DNA of 64,000 nucleotides from Allobranchiibius sp. CTAmp26 (GCF_017565405.1 NZ_JAGEKR010000017.1:123084-187083); one strand, 5' to 3'. Counted from the stretch's first letter, positions 46,855 to 55,205 are shown. The notes: generated by a model from the letters alone, not told the origin. A program made the numbers and translations.

Positions 46855-46875
46855 GCGTCTCGCTTGCTGAGACGC
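46855..46875. promoter_or_regulatory. Candidate IclR/NdgR operator between leuC and ndgR
   Basis: GCGTCTC (46855-46861), a 7-base spacer and GAGACGC (46869-46875) form a perfect inverted repeat 13 bases before the ndgR ATG. A direct copy of the half-site, GCGTCTCG, lies at 46825-46832. Repeats in this place suit autoregulation and leuCD control by NdgR. Confidence 0.55.
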
Positions 46876-46887
46876 CAATATCAGTGC

Positions 46888-47643
46888 ATGGACGACTCTA
46901 GCGGCGTCGGCGTACTGGACAAGGCGGCGATCGTGCTCGCGGCCCTCGAGGCGGGGCCCTGCACCCTCGCGCAGCTCGTGGCGCACACCGGACTGGCCCG
47001 CCCCACGGCGCATCGCCTCGCGGTCGCACTCGAGCATCACCGACTGGTCACGCGCGATCTGCAGGGCCGTTTCGTGCTCGGCCCGCGCCTCGGCGAGCTC
47101 GCATCGGCGGCCGGTGAGGACCGGCTGCTGGCGGCCGCGGGCCCGGTGCTGGGCGCGTTGCGCGACCACACCAGCGAGAGCGCCCAGCTCTTCCGCCGCC
47201 AGGGCGACCAGCGCATCTGCGTGGCCGCCGCGGACCGCCCGGTCGGGCTGCGCGACTCCATCCCCGTGGGATCCACGCTGTCCATGCACGCCGGCTCGGC
47301 CGCGCAGGTGCTGCTCGCCTGGGAGGAGCCGGACCGGCTGCACCGCGGACTGCAGGGCGCGCGCTTCACGGCCACCATGCTGTCCGCCGTACGCCGGCGC
47401 GGCTGGTCCCAGAGCGTCGGCGAGCGCGAGCAGGGCGTGGCATCGGTGTCCGCACCGGTGCGCAGCCCGTCGGGCCGCGTCATCGCCGCGGTGTCGATCT
47501 CCGGCCCCATCGAGCGGGTGTCCCGCCAGCCGGGCCGGCTGCACGCCGCGACCGTGGTGGCCGGCGCCAACAAGCTCACCGAGGTCCTCGCGCGGGCGCA
47601 CGCCCAGCAAGGTGGCGCCCGGCGCACCGAGCAACCCGCCTGA
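46888..47643 (+). CDS. ndgR: IclR-family regulator of amino-acid biosynthesis (NdgR-type)
   Basis: A 251-residue IclR regulator. The N-terminal winged helix covers about 10-75 (VLDKAAIVLAALEAGPCTLA, then GLARPTAHRLAVALEHH) and the C-terminal effector-binding domain follows (DSIPVGSTLSMHAGSAAQVL). The sequence and its position divergent from leuCD match the actinobacterial NdgR/AreB group that controls leucine and related sulfur amino-acid synthesis. The ATG at 46888 is chosen over an upstream TTG. It converges with the DUF4188 gene with a one-base gap. Confidence 0.92.
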   Translation: MDDSSGVGVLDKAAIVLAALEAGPCTLAQLVAHTGLARPTAHRLAVALEHHRLVTRDLQGRFVLGPRLGELASAAGEDRLLAAAGPVLGALRDHTSESAQLFRRQGDQRICVAAADRPVGLRDSIPVGSTLSMHAGSAAQVLLAWEEPDRLHRGLQGARFTATMLSAVRRRGWSQSVGEREQGVASVSAPVRSPSGRVIAAVSISGPIERVSRQPGRLHAATVVAGANKLTEVLARAHAQQGGARRTEQPA

Positions 47644-48150
47644 TCAGCGCGCGACGGACGCGGTCAGCCGCTCCTTGGCTGTGCGCCCCTTGCGGGAGGC
47701 GGGCACCACTCCGGTAGCGCGCGCCAGCCCGTACGGCGGCATGTCGCCGTAGAGGCTCTCGTGCGAGCCCGCCGGCACGGCGAACGTCTCGTGCCAGATA
47801 CCCACCGCGCCCTGCGCTGAGCGTGCCCGGGCGTAGTACGCCTTCCAGGCCGGACGGTGCGCCCTCGACTCCTCGCCCGCGTAGGCGTAGATGTCCTGCA
47901 CGCTGCGCCAGTACTGCACGACCGTCGGCCCGCGCACGCCGGCGAGCGTGCGCGCGTCGTAGAACCCGAGCCACTCCTCCTGCCCGGCCTCGGCACGGGC
48001 CTTGTTCGTGTAGAGCTCGGTGAGCATCCTCGGCATCGCCGATACCACCGGGAGCCAGGCGTCCGGGCGGTGGATCTTGTTGATCCGCATCCCGATGAGG
48101 AAGACGGCGAGATCGCCGTCATGTGCGTGGGTGGTCAGCTGAGGTGTCAT
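47644..48150 (-). CDS. DUF4188 (monooxygenase-like) protein
   Basis: A 168-residue protein of the DUF4188 family with a ferredoxin-like/dimeric alpha-beta barrel pattern: VFLIGMRINKIHRPDAWLPV, FYDARTLAGVRGPTVVQYW and a C-terminal IWHETFAV. Some relatives are annotated as phenylacetaldoxime dehydratase- or monooxygenase-like, but the substrate is unknown. It is divergent from a MerR gene across a 78-base interval holding a concentric palindrome, so it is probably a target of that regulator. It converges closely with ndgR. Confidence 0.85.
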   Translation of the reverse strand: MTPQLTTHAHDGDLAVFLIGMRINKIHRPDAWLPVVSAMPRMLTELYTNKARAEAGQEEWLGFYDARTLAGVRGPTVVQYWRSVQDIYAYAGEESRAHRPAWKAYYARARSAQGAVGIWHETFAVPAGSHESLYGDMPPYGLARATGVVPASRKGRTAKERLTASVAR

Positions 48151-48168
48151 GCCTGCTCCCTCGACGGT

Positions 48169-48214
48169 ATTGGATAGTGCGACTCACCAATATTGGCGAT
48201 TGCTACTATCCAAT
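48169..48214. promoter_or_regulatory. Concentric palindromic operator between DUF4188 and MerR genes
   Basis: An outer 10-base inverted repeat ATTGGATAGT/ACTATCCAAT (48169-48178 and 48205-48214) has the same centre as an inner perfect palindrome CCAATATTGG (48187-48196). The outer right arm contains TACTAT, a -10-like box for the MerR gene, and the left arm contains the mirror-image box for the DUF4188 gene. MerR regulators bind dyads in elongated promoter spacers, so this is a strong candidate site. Confidence 0.75.
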
Positions 48215-48228
48215 GTCAAGGAGGAGTC

Positions 48229-48864
48229 ATGAAGATCTCCGAACTCGCCCGACGGACCGATGTCCCGGTCCCGACGCTGAAGTTCTATCTGCGCGACGGT
48301 CTGCTGCATCCTGGGCAGTCGCTGAACCGCACCCAGGCCAGTTACGACGACTCGCACGTCGAGCGCACGCGCCTCGTGCGCGCGCTCACCGAGTCCGCGG
48401 GCCTGGACCTGGCGGCGGTCCGTGCAGTGCTCGCGGTCCTCGAGCAGCAGCCCGCGGACTGGACACAGTTCCTCGGGCAGGTGCAGCTCGCATCGAACTC
48501 CCCCCACGAGCAGGACGACCGCCCCGACGATGCGTCGGACGCGTGGAGCCAGCAGGCGCACGAGCTGATGGCCGAACTCGGGTGGCGGATCGACCCGGGC
48601 AGCCCGCTCATCACCCGCCTCGCCGGGCAGCTGCGGGCCGCCGAGCAGGGCGGCGTACGCCGGATGCCGGACAGCCTGCGCCGGTGGGCCGAATCGGCTC
48701 GGCTGGCCGCGCAGGCAGATCTGGCGACGGTGCCGGACGACCCGGTCGGGGCGCTGCGCCAGGTGGTCGTCGGCACGGCGTTGATCGACCCGGTGCTGGC
48801 CACCCTGCGCCGCCTGGCCCAGCAGCACGAGGCCGTCACCTCGCTCAGCGCGCCGCCGACCTGA
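48229..48864 (+). CDS. MerR-family transcriptional regulator
   Basis: A 211-residue MerR regulator. Residues 1-70 are the winged helix with the classical start MKISELARRTDVPVPTLKFY and LRDGLLHPGQ. A coiled dimerisation helix follows, then a C-terminal region of unknown ligand. An excellent AAGGAGG site precedes the ATG. It is divergent from the DUF4188 gene, sharing a 46-base palindromic interval, which suggests it controls both genes. There is no Cys cluster of a metal sensor, so a small organic effector is more likely. Confidence 0.92.
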   Translation: MKISELARRTDVPVPTLKFYLRDGLLHPGQSLNRTQASYDDSHVERTRLVRALTESAGLDLAAVRAVLAVLEQQPADWTQFLGQVQLASNSPHEQDDRPDDASDAWSQQAHELMAELGWRIDPGSPLITRLAGQLRAAEQGGVRRMPDSLRRWAESARLAAQADLATVPDDPVGALRQVVVGTALIDPVLATLRRLAQQHEAVTSLSAPPT

Positions 48865-48886
48865 GCCACCCGGCGGGAGCGGAGGG

Positions 48887-49123
48887 CTATTCGTCGGGCA
48901 GCGCCGCAAAATCGCGCTTGGCCTTCCGGTACCACTTCATACCCGCGACGGGGTGCTTCCAGCGCCCGTCCATCGCGTCCAGGGCCGCCTGGTGCGTGGC
49001 GTCGCCGGCGGCGACCACCTCTCGCAGGTGCGCGTCCTGTGCCTTGATGACGACGTCCGCGCTCTTGCCGCGGTGGCGCAGATCACACGGACCGGCCAAC
49101 TGGTCGCAGGTCATCGATTTCAT
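48887..49123 (-). CDS. DUF1059-family protein
   Basis: A 78-residue protein matching the DUF1059 pattern: MKSMTCDQLAGPCDLRHRG near the N-terminus and DAMDGRWKHPVAGMKWYRK, with CDQ and PCD Cys residues. The family has no known function. The ATG at 49121-49123 fits it; the open frame extends upstream without similarity. It lies downstream of the tRNA genes on the same strand and converges with the MerR gene. Confidence 0.75.
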   Translation of the reverse strand: MKSMTCDQLAGPCDLRHRGKSADVVIKAQDAHLREVVAAGDATHQAALDAMDGRWKHPVAGMKWYRKAKRDFAALPDE

Positions 49124-49185
49124 GACGATAGGGACGATGCGGCTCGATCCGCTTCTCGAATCCTGACCGACGCGTGCCGCACATG

Positions 49186-49223
49186 CAGAAAGAGCGGTCC
49201 CCAGCATGCTGGGAACCGCTCTT
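49186..49223 (-). terminator. Terminator downstream of tRNA-Glu
   Basis: On the minus strand AGAGCGGTTCCCAGC pairs with GCTGGGGACCGCTCT with one mismatch and is followed by TTCT. It lies about 14 bases after the tRNA-Glu 3' end. Confidence 0.75.
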
Positions 49224-49236
49224 CTCGCTACCTACG

Positions 49237-49309
49237 TAGCCCCGACGGGATTCGAACCCGCGCTACCGCCTTGAGAGGGCGGCGTGCTAGGCCGCTACAC
49301 AACGGGGCC
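49237..49309 (-). tRNA. tRNA-Glu(CTC)
   Basis: Read on the minus strand, a 73-nucleotide cloverleaf with acceptor GGCCCCG/CGGGGCT and discriminator A. The anticodon stem CCGCC/GGCGG holds the loop CTCTCAA (anticodon CUC), and the T arm contains GGTTCGAATCC. No CCA is encoded. It follows tRNA-Gln after a single base, so both come from one precursor. Confidence 0.93.
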
Positions 49310-49310
49310 G

Positions 49311-49382
49311 CTGGGGTACCAGGACTCGAACCTAGACTAACTGGACCAGAACCAGTCGTGCTGCCAATTACACCATACCCCA
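49311..49382 (-). tRNA. tRNA-Gln(CTG)
   Basis: Read on the minus strand, a 72-nucleotide cloverleaf with acceptor TGGGGTA/TACCCCA and discriminator G. The anticodon stem ACTGG/CCAGT encloses TTCTGGT (anticodon CUG), and the T arm contains GGTTCGAGTCC. The 5' end pairs as expected for Gln tRNAs. It is upstream of tRNA-Glu and near gltX. Confidence 0.93.
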
Positions 49383-49440
49383 TGGGGGTATCACGCTCGC
49401 CAGAGTCCGAGGACCTGCCGTGTACGTGAACCGAGGAGAA

Positions 49441-49469
49441 ACCTTACTGCCTGGGGCATCTCGGCCCAA
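49441..49469 (-). promoter_or_regulatory. Candidate promoter of the tRNA-Gln/tRNA-Glu unit
   Basis: On the minus strand TTGGGC (49469-49464) and TAAGGT (49446-49441) are spaced by 17 bases. The TAnnnT -10 type is common for actinobacterial tRNA genes, and this would place the transcript start about 50 bases upstream of tRNA-Gln. Confidence 0.5.
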
Positions 49470-49499
49470 ATCGAGAGCCCTGGGAGACCTCGGCCGGGG

Positions 49500-49904
49500 T
49501 CAACCGGGCAGCGCGTACGTGAGTTCGTAGCGGTGCCCACCCGCATCGTCCTGGGTGATCGTGAGGGTGCCGGCGATGCCTACGAGGTCCTCCAGACCGG
49601 TGCCGGGCACGATCTCGATCTGCTGGCGCAAGTCGCCGACATCCATGATCCCGAAGTGCTGCAGCGCGAATCCGCCCTGCAGGCCGTCCAGCCGGGCCCG
49701 CACCATCTCGATCACGACGTACCCGGCGCACCCGGTCGCGGGGTCACCCGCACCGAGCATCTGACCCCGCGACGTGCCCGCCAGGTCGCCGGCGAAGGTC
49801 TTCTCGAACGTCCACCGGCCCACCCCCGGAGTGTCATCGCCCTCCCCCGGTGTCATCGCGATCTCGAAGGACCCGCTCGCCGTCCGGCGTGATGCATCTC
49901 CCAT
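49500..49904 (-). CDS. DUF3224 protein
   Basis: A 134-residue beta-barrel-type protein of DUF3224: SGSFEIAMTPGEG, then EKTFAGDLAGTSRGQML, TGCAGYVVIEMVRARLDG and FALQHFGIMDVG, ending with a GHRYELTYALPG strand. The family forms allene oxide cyclase-like barrels with unknown ligand. The ATG at 49902-49904 fits family length. It lies between gltX and the tRNA genes, in the same direction. Confidence 0.88.
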   Translation of the reverse strand: MGDASRRTASGSFEIAMTPGEGDDTPGVGRWTFEKTFAGDLAGTSRGQMLGAGDPATGCAGYVVIEMVRARLDGLQGGFALQHFGIMDVGDLRQQIEIVPGTGLEDLVGIAGTLTITQDDAGGHRYELTYALPG

Positions 49905-49930
49905 CCGGGCAGCGTAGGCCCGCGGACTGC

Positions 49931-51454
49931 TCAGAGCGAGGCGCGCAGCCGCTTCAGCCGGGCGAGCACCGAGGCCTTGCCGAGGATCTCCATCGACTCG
50001 AAGAGCGGCGGGGAGATGCGCTGGCCGGAGACCGCCGTACGCAGGGGACCGAAGGCCAGCTTCGGCTTGACCCCCAATCCCTCGACGATGGCCGCCCGCA
50101 GCGCTGCCTCGATGCGGTCGTGGGTCCACTCGATGCCGCTGCCGTCGGGCAGCCCGACGGAGCCGCTGATCGGCTCCAGGGCGGCGACGGCCGCGTCCAG
50201 GACGTCGGCCGCGCCCTCCTTGAGCTGCGCGCGCGCGTCGTCGGCGATCGGCAGGTCGTCGTCAGCGACGTAGAACGGCGCCACGAGCGGGGTGGCGTCC
50301 TTCAGCAGCACGATGCGGGTCTGCACCAGCTCCGCGACGCGCTGCAGCCGACCGAGCTCGGGCAGCGTCGGGTTGCCCGAGAGCACCCCGTCGCGCTGCA
50401 GGAAGGGCAGCAGCCGAGCCGCGAAGTCGTCGGTGTCGAGCTCGCGCAGGTAGTGACCGTTGAGCCAGTTCAGCTTCTCGAGGTTGAAGACGGAGCCGGC
50501 CTTGTTGATCTTCGACCAGGCGAAACCCTGGGAGAACTCCTGGAAGTCGAAGACCTCGCGCTCCGTGCCGTCGGCCTCCAGGATCGGTGGATAGCCGAGC
50601 AGCGCAAGGAAGTTGACCAGCGCCTCAGGCAGGTACCCCTCGTCGCGGAACCACGTGAGCTTCGCCCACGGGCTCTTGCGCTTGGAGATCTTGGCCTTCT
50701 TCTCGTCGCGCAGCAGCGGCATGTGCGCGAACGCCGGCGGCGTCAGTCCGAGCCACGTGTAGAGGAGCAGGTGCTTCGGGGTGCTGGAGATCCACTCCTG
50801 GCCGCGCACCACGTGGCTGATGCCCATCTCGTGATCGTCGACGACGACGGCGAGGTGGTAGGTGGGGAACCCGTCGGCCTTCACGATCACCTGGTCGTCC
50901 GGGCGGGGTGCACTCGTCTGCCCCATCACCAGGTCGTCCCAGGTCAGCTGCACGTCGTCGGGGATGAACATCCGCACCACCGGCGTCTCGCTGAAACCGG
51001 GCAGCTGCGCGCGCTCCTCACGGGTCTTGCCGTGGCACATCCGGTCGTATCCGGTGGGCTGCTTGGTCTTCTGCTGCATCTCGCGCATGGCGGTCAGCCG
51101 CTCGGTCGAGCACCAGCACAGGTAGGCGTGACCGTCGGCCAGCAGCCGCTCGGCGTACGGGCGGTAGGTGTCCAGCCGCTCGGACTGCCGGTACGGCGCA
51201 TGCGGACCGCCGATGTCCGGCCCCTCGTCCCAGGTGAGACCCAGCCAGTGCAGGGTGTCGTACAACTGCTGTTCGCTGTCCTCCTGGAACCGCGCGCGGT
51301 CGGTGTCCTCGACGCGCAGGATGAAGGTGCCGCCCTGCTGGCGGGCGAAGGCAAGGTCGAACATCGCCATGTACGCCGTGCCGACGTGTGGATCCCCGGT
51401 CGGTGAGGGCGCGACGCGCAGCCGGACGGGGGACGAAGAGGGAGTTGCAGTCAT
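49931..51454 (-). CDS. gltX: Glutamate--tRNA ligase
   Basis: A 507-residue class I synthetase. The HIGH-type motif appears as APSPTGDPHVGTAY and the KMSKS-type as KISKRKSP. FILRVEDTDRARF and GQEWISSTPKHLLLYTWLG are also typical. As in other actinobacteria it may charge both tRNA-Glu and tRNA-Gln, the latter corrected by GatCAB, which is not in this window. The ATG at 51452-51454 has GGTGG 5 bases upstream; a GTG three codons further is possible. Both tRNAs lie just downstream. Confidence 0.97.
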   Translation of the reverse strand: MTATPSSSPVRLRVAPSPTGDPHVGTAYMAMFDLAFARQQGGTFILRVEDTDRARFQEDSEQQLYDTLHWLGLTWDEGPDIGGPHAPYRQSERLDTYRPYAERLLADGHAYLCWCSTERLTAMREMQQKTKQPTGYDRMCHGKTREERAQLPGFSETPVVRMFIPDDVQLTWDDLVMGQTSAPRPDDQVIVKADGFPTYHLAVVVDDHEMGISHVVRGQEWISSTPKHLLLYTWLGLTPPAFAHMPLLRDEKKAKISKRKSPWAKLTWFRDEGYLPEALVNFLALLGYPPILEADGTEREVFDFQEFSQGFAWSKINKAGSVFNLEKLNWLNGHYLRELDTDDFAARLLPFLQRDGVLSGNPTLPELGRLQRVAELVQTRIVLLKDATPLVAPFYVADDDLPIADDARAQLKEGAADVLDAAVAALEPISGSVGLPDGSGIEWTHDRIEAALRAAIVEGLGVKPKLAFGPLRTAVSGQRISPPLFESMEILGKASVLARLKRLRASL

Positions 51455-51493
51455 GATGGCCACCGATCCTAGTAGCGCCCCGCGCGGCGATCC

Positions 51494-52075
51494 TCAGGCA
51501 GTGAGCGTGAGCGCCAGCGACTCCTGCATCCAGGTCAGGAACTCGTAGTACGCCGCGAGCAGCCGCCGTTCGCCGTCGTGCTCGGTGCCCTCATCGAACA
51601 CCTCCTGCAGCCGCTCTGCGTCCTCGTCGGTGCGCAGCTCTAGCCGCTCCCCCAGCATCAGCCGCACATCGCCCACGGCGATCATCAGGGCCTGCGCCTG
51701 CCGCTGGTCCAGCTCCACCCGCGAGCCGCCCTCGAAGGACAGCGCATGGATGGCGATCGCCAGGTTCGCAGCCTTGGCGCGGCGGATGTCGTGCTCAGCG
51801 AGCGCCCGGAAGTCCTGTGCGAGGGCGTCGTCGTCCCGGCTCGCCTGCGGCAGGAGCCGGCGCAGTGCCGGATCCCGACCCGCGATCTCCTGCGGCGACG
51901 CGGGCTCGCGACCGAGGCCGTCCAGCAGATCGCGGATCGGATCACCGGTGGCCGGTGCTTCGTCCAGGGTCACCAACTCCCGCACCTGCGAGAGCAGGTG
52001 GACGACGACCTCGCGCTCCTCCTGATCGAACTTGCCGACGTACCGGGCACCCTTGCGCCGGAAGGCCTCTGCCAT
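51494..52075 (-). CDS. DUF2017 protein
   Basis: A 193-residue helical protein of the actinobacterial DUF2017 family: [20 protein letters not shown] at the N-terminus and a C-terminal RRLLAAYYEFLTWMQESL. No active site is known. It is encoded after clpS in most actinobacteria, and here its ATG shares a base with the clpS stop (TGATG), suggesting linked function in Clp proteolysis; this is inference. Confidence 0.9.
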   Translation of the reverse strand: MAEAFRRKGARYVGKFDQEEREVVVHLLSQVRELVTLDEAPATGDPIRDLLDGLGREPASPQEIAGRDPALRRLLPQASRDDDALAQDFRALAEHDIRRAKAANLAIAIHALSFEGGSRVELDQRQAQALMIAVGDVRLMLGERLELRTDEDAERLQEVFDEGTEHDGERRLLAAYYEFLTWMQESLALTLTA

Positions 52076-52383
52076 CAATCGTCCTTCTGCAGGGTCGCCC
52101 ACAGGCCGTAGGTGTGCATCGCCTCGGTGTCGGACTCCATCTGCTCCCGGGGCCCGGTGGACACCACGGCGCGGCCCTCCTCGTGCACAGCGATCATCAG
52201 CTGGTTCGCCTTCGCGTCGGAGTAGCCGAAGTGGGTACGAAAGACCCACGACACGTACGACATCAGGTTGACCGGGTCGTTCCAGACGATGGTGACCCAG
52301 GGCCGATCGAGCCCGGCCCGCAGATCCGCCTCGAGGTCCGGATCGACGTCCGGCAGGGCGTGCTCGGGAGGGGCCACGGACAT
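52075..52383 (-). CDS. clpS: ATP-dependent Clp protease adaptor ClpS
   Basis: A 102-residue adaptor that delivers N-degron substrates to ClpAP/ClpCP. The conserved [20 protein letters not shown] binding-pocket segment and [15 protein letters not shown] loop are visible. The disordered acidic N-terminus ([16 protein letters not shown]) is usual. It overlaps the DUF2017 gene by one base and is divergent from pncB, 72 bases apart. Confidence 0.95.
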   Translation of the reverse strand: MSVAPPEHALPDVDPDLEADLRAGLDRPWVTIVWNDPVNLMSYVSWVFRTHFGYSDAKANQLMIAVHEEGRAVVSTGPREQMESDTEAMHTYGLWATLQKDD

Positions 52384-52455
52384 GGCTCCCAGGGTAGGCG
52401 CAGCCGCGAACCACTCCGAACCGCCGGCGGCGGCGCACCCCTAGACTCGGCGACT

Positions 52456-53754
52456 GTGACCGGATCGACAGCACTGCTGACCGACCACTACGAGCTGACG
52501 ATGGTGCAGGCGGCCCTCGCGAGCGGCGCCGCACACCGGCGCAGCGTCTTCGAGGTCTTCGCGCGCCGGCTGCCAGAGGGTCGCAGGTACGGCGTGGTCG
52601 CCGGCACCGGACGCCTGCTCGACGCCCTCGCCGACTTCCGCTTCGGCGAGGAGCAGATCGAGTCGCTGCGCGAACGCCGGGTCGTCGATGAGACAACCCT
52701 GGACTGGCTGGCCGGCTACCGCTTCTCCGGCACCATCACCGGGTACGCCGAGGGCGAGATCCAGTTCCCCGGATCTCCGGTGCTGGTGGTCGAGGCGAGC
52801 TTCGCCGAGGGAGTGATCCTCGAGACGCTCGCACTCTCGATCCTCAATCACGACAGTGCGATCGCGGCGGCGGCGTCCCGGATGACCGGTGCCGCGGGCG
52901 AGCGGCCGTGCATCGAGATGGGCTCGCGGCGCACCCACGAGGAGGCGGCCGTGGCCGCCGCGCGGGCGGCGTACATCGCCGGCTTCTCCACCACCTCCAA
53001 CCTGGCGGCCGGACAGCGGTACGGCGTCCCGACGGCCGGCACCGCCGCGCACGCGTTCACCCTGCTGCACGACACCGAGCGGGCGGCGTTCGAGGCGCAG
53101 GTGGCGAGCCTGGGCTCCGACACCACGCTGCTGGTCGACACCTTCGACATCCCCGAGGGCGTCCGCGCTGCCGTCGCGGCGGCCGGCACCGGGCTCGGCG
53201 CGGTCCGCATCGACTCCGGTGACCTGGTCGTCGGCGCGCACGCGGTGCGGGAGCAGCTGGATGCCCTGGGGGCGCGTGACACCCGGATCGTGGTGACCTC
53301 CGACCTGGACGAGTTCGCGATCGCCACCCTGCGGGCCGCCCCGGTCGACATGTACGGTGTCGGCACCAGCCTGGTCACGGGCTCGGGCGCGCCCACCGCC
53401 GGCATGGTCTACAAGCTGGTCGCGCACGAGGACGAGCACGGTGAGCTGATCGGCGTAGCGAAGAAGTCCAAGGACAAGGCGTCGGTGGCCGGGCGCAAGT
53501 ACGCGATGCGCCGCATGTCGCCGGACGGGGTCGCGCAGGCCGAGGTCATCGGGCTGGGCGACCGGCCCCACAACGACGGCGACGACCGGCCGCTGATGGT
53601 CGATCTGATCGTGGACGGTGAGCGCGTCTACAAGGACGACCTGCCCACGGCACGGGACCGGCACGCCGCCTCCCGTGCCGAACTGCCGCCCGCTGCCACC
53701 CAGCTGTCCCGCGGTGAACCCGTCATCCCGACGATCTACGAGGACCACGCATGA
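52456..53754 (+). CDS. pncB: Nicotinate phosphoribosyltransferase
   Basis: A 432-residue enzyme making nicotinate mononucleotide in the NAD salvage (Preiss-Handler) pathway. It shows LLTDHYELTM, the central EMGSRRTHEEAAVAAARAAY with His161 (the phosphorylated His of the family), VRIDSGDL and VVTSDLDEFAIATL, and VGTSLVTGSGAP near the phosphate site. The GTG at 52456 fits the family start. Its stop overlaps the pncA ATG (ATGA), coupling consecutive salvage steps. Confidence 0.95.
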   Translation: MTGSTALLTDHYELTMVQAALASGAAHRRSVFEVFARRLPEGRRYGVVAGTGRLLDALADFRFGEEQIESLRERRVVDETTLDWLAGYRFSGTITGYAEGEIQFPGSPVLVVEASFAEGVILETLALSILNHDSAIAAAASRMTGAAGERPCIEMGSRRTHEEAAVAAARAAYIAGFSTTSNLAAGQRYGVPTAGTAAHAFTLLHDTERAAFEAQVASLGSDTTLLVDTFDIPEGVRAAVAAAGTGLGAVRIDSGDLVVGAHAVREQLDALGARDTRIVVTSDLDEFAIATLRAAPVDMYGVGTSLVTGSGAPTAGMVYKLVAHEDEHGELIGVAKKSKDKASVAGRKYAMRRMSPDGVAQAEVIGLGDRPHNDGDDRPLMVDLIVDGERVYKDDLPTARDRHAASRAELPPAATQLSRGEPVIPTIYEDHA

Positions 53755-54338
53755 GCGACGCGGGCGCCCGACGGGCACTGATCGTCGTCGACGTGCAGAA
53801 CGACTTCTGCGAGGGGGGCTCGCTGCCAGTGACCGGTGGGGGCGCCGTCGCCGCCCGCATCGCCGCGTGGATCAAGGCGCAGGCGAGCAGGTACGCCGCG
53901 ATCGTGGCCACCGCCGACTGGCACATCGACCCCGGCGCGCACTGGTCCAGCGATCCGGATTTCAGCGCGTCCTGGCCGGTGCACTGCGAGGTAGGCACCG
54001 GTGGTGCGCAGTTCCACCCGGCGTTCGAGCCCGCCCTGGGTTCGCTCGACGCGACCTTCCGCAAGGGCGAACACCACGCTGCCTACAGCGGATTCGAGGG
54101 TGTCGACGCGACCGGCACCCTGCTGGCCGACTGGTTGAAGCAGCGCGACATCACCGCGGTCGACGTGTGCGGCCTGGCGACCGACTACTGCGTGCGCGCG
54201 ACGGCCCTGGACGCCGCGCGGGAGGGGCTGGACACGACCGTCCTGCGGGATCTCGTCGCCGGAGTCGCACCGGAGAGCACCCGCAGCGCGTACGACGAGT
54301 TCGCCGCCGCGGGTGTCCGGACCACCGAGGCCCGCTGA
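53751..54338 (+). CDS. pncA: Nicotinamidase
   Basis: A 195-residue isochorismatase-fold amidase turning nicotinamide into nicotinate for PncB. The catalytic Asp is in VVDVQNDF, the Lys in TFRKGEHH and the Cys in LATDYCVRAT, and DWHIDPGAHW supplies metal-binding residues. Length is usual. It overlaps pncB by 4 bases and converges with a universal stress gene after 6 bases. Confidence 0.95.
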   Translation: MSDAGARRALIVVDVQNDFCEGGSLPVTGGGAVAARIAAWIKAQASRYAAIVATADWHIDPGAHWSSDPDFSASWPVHCEVGTGGAQFHPAFEPALGSLDATFRKGEHHAAYSGFEGVDATGTLLADWLKQRDITAVDVCGLATDYCVRATALDAAREGLDTTVLRDLVAGVAPESTRSAYDEFAAAGVRTTEAR

Positions 54339-54344
54339 GCCGGG

Positions 54345-55205
54345 TCAGCGCACGATCGTCAACGAACAAGCGGCGTGCCCGAGCAGGTCGCGAGAGACCC
54401 GGCCGAGCCGCAGCCCCTCGAAACCGCCCGATCCGCGCGCACCGACGACCACGAGGTCACTGGAGCGCGAGCTGATCGTGAGGGCCCTGCTCGGGTTGGC
54501 CCGCTCCACCTGCACCTGCACCTTTACGTCGCTGTGCGCCCGACGCTGCGGTTCGACCCACTCCTGCACCCGCTCCTCGACCTGGCGCGCGTACGCCGCC
54601 CAGTCGGATTTGCGCAGATGCGGGTCGTCGGCGTCGTGGGGCTGCCAGGCGTGCAGGGCGAGCAGCTCCGCGCCGCTGCGCGCCGCTTCCTCGATGGCCC
54701 AGTCCAGTGCCCTCCGGGCATCCTCGGACGGGTCCAGGCCGACGGTGATGCGGCCGAACGGGTGCTGCTCGCCCGACGCGCCGCGCACGATCGTCACCGG
54801 CACCGAGGCGTGGCTCGCGACCTGCGCAGCGGTCTGACCGACCGACGCCAGGCCGAGCTGGGAGTCGCCGTGCGCGCCGAGCACGACCAGGTCCGCCGCC
54901 AGGCTGGCGCGGACCAGAGCCTTGGCCGGGTAGTCGTCGGACTGTGACGTCGTGACCGGCACCGCGTCCTGCGTCGCATGGACGTGGGCGGCCAGGCGCG
55001 CCAGCAGCCTCTCCCCCGAGGTGCGGATCGCGTCGGCATCGGTGTCCATGCCGAACGCGAAACTCGACTGGTCCGGGCTGAACCCGTGCAGCAGCCGCAG
55101 GCTCCCCTGCCGGGCCGCCGCGGCCCGAGCCGCCCACTCCACGGCCGTCGTGGAGGCATGCGAGGAGTCGACACCCGCCACGATCCGGTACTGGTTGTCG
55201 TCCAC
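54345..55205 (-). CDS. Tandem universal stress protein (two UspA domains)
   Basis: A 286-residue protein with two UspA domains, about 1-140 and 150-286. The first has RIVAGVDSSHAST and DLVVLGAHGDSQLGLASVG; the second has RITVGLDPSEDARRALDW and DLVVVGARGSGGFEGLRLG. These GxxG-type loops suggest ATP-binding-type Usp domains. The GTG at 55203-55205 follows GGAGG. Such proteins respond to hypoxia, starvation or other stress; no specific cue is visible. It converges with pncA. Confidence 0.92.
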   Translation of the reverse strand: MDDNQYRIVAGVDSSHASTTAVEWAARAAAARQGSLRLLHGFSPDQSSFAFGMDTDADAIRTSGERLLARLAAHVHATQDAVPVTTSQSDDYPAKALVRASLAADLVVLGAHGDSQLGLASVGQTAAQVASHASVPVTIVRGASGEQHPFGRITVGLDPSEDARRALDWAIEEAARSGAELLALHAWQPHDADDPHLRKSDWAAYARQVEERVQEWVEPQRRAHSDVKVQVQVERANPSRALTISSRSSDLVVVGARGSGGFEGLRLGRVSRDLLGHAACSLTIVR

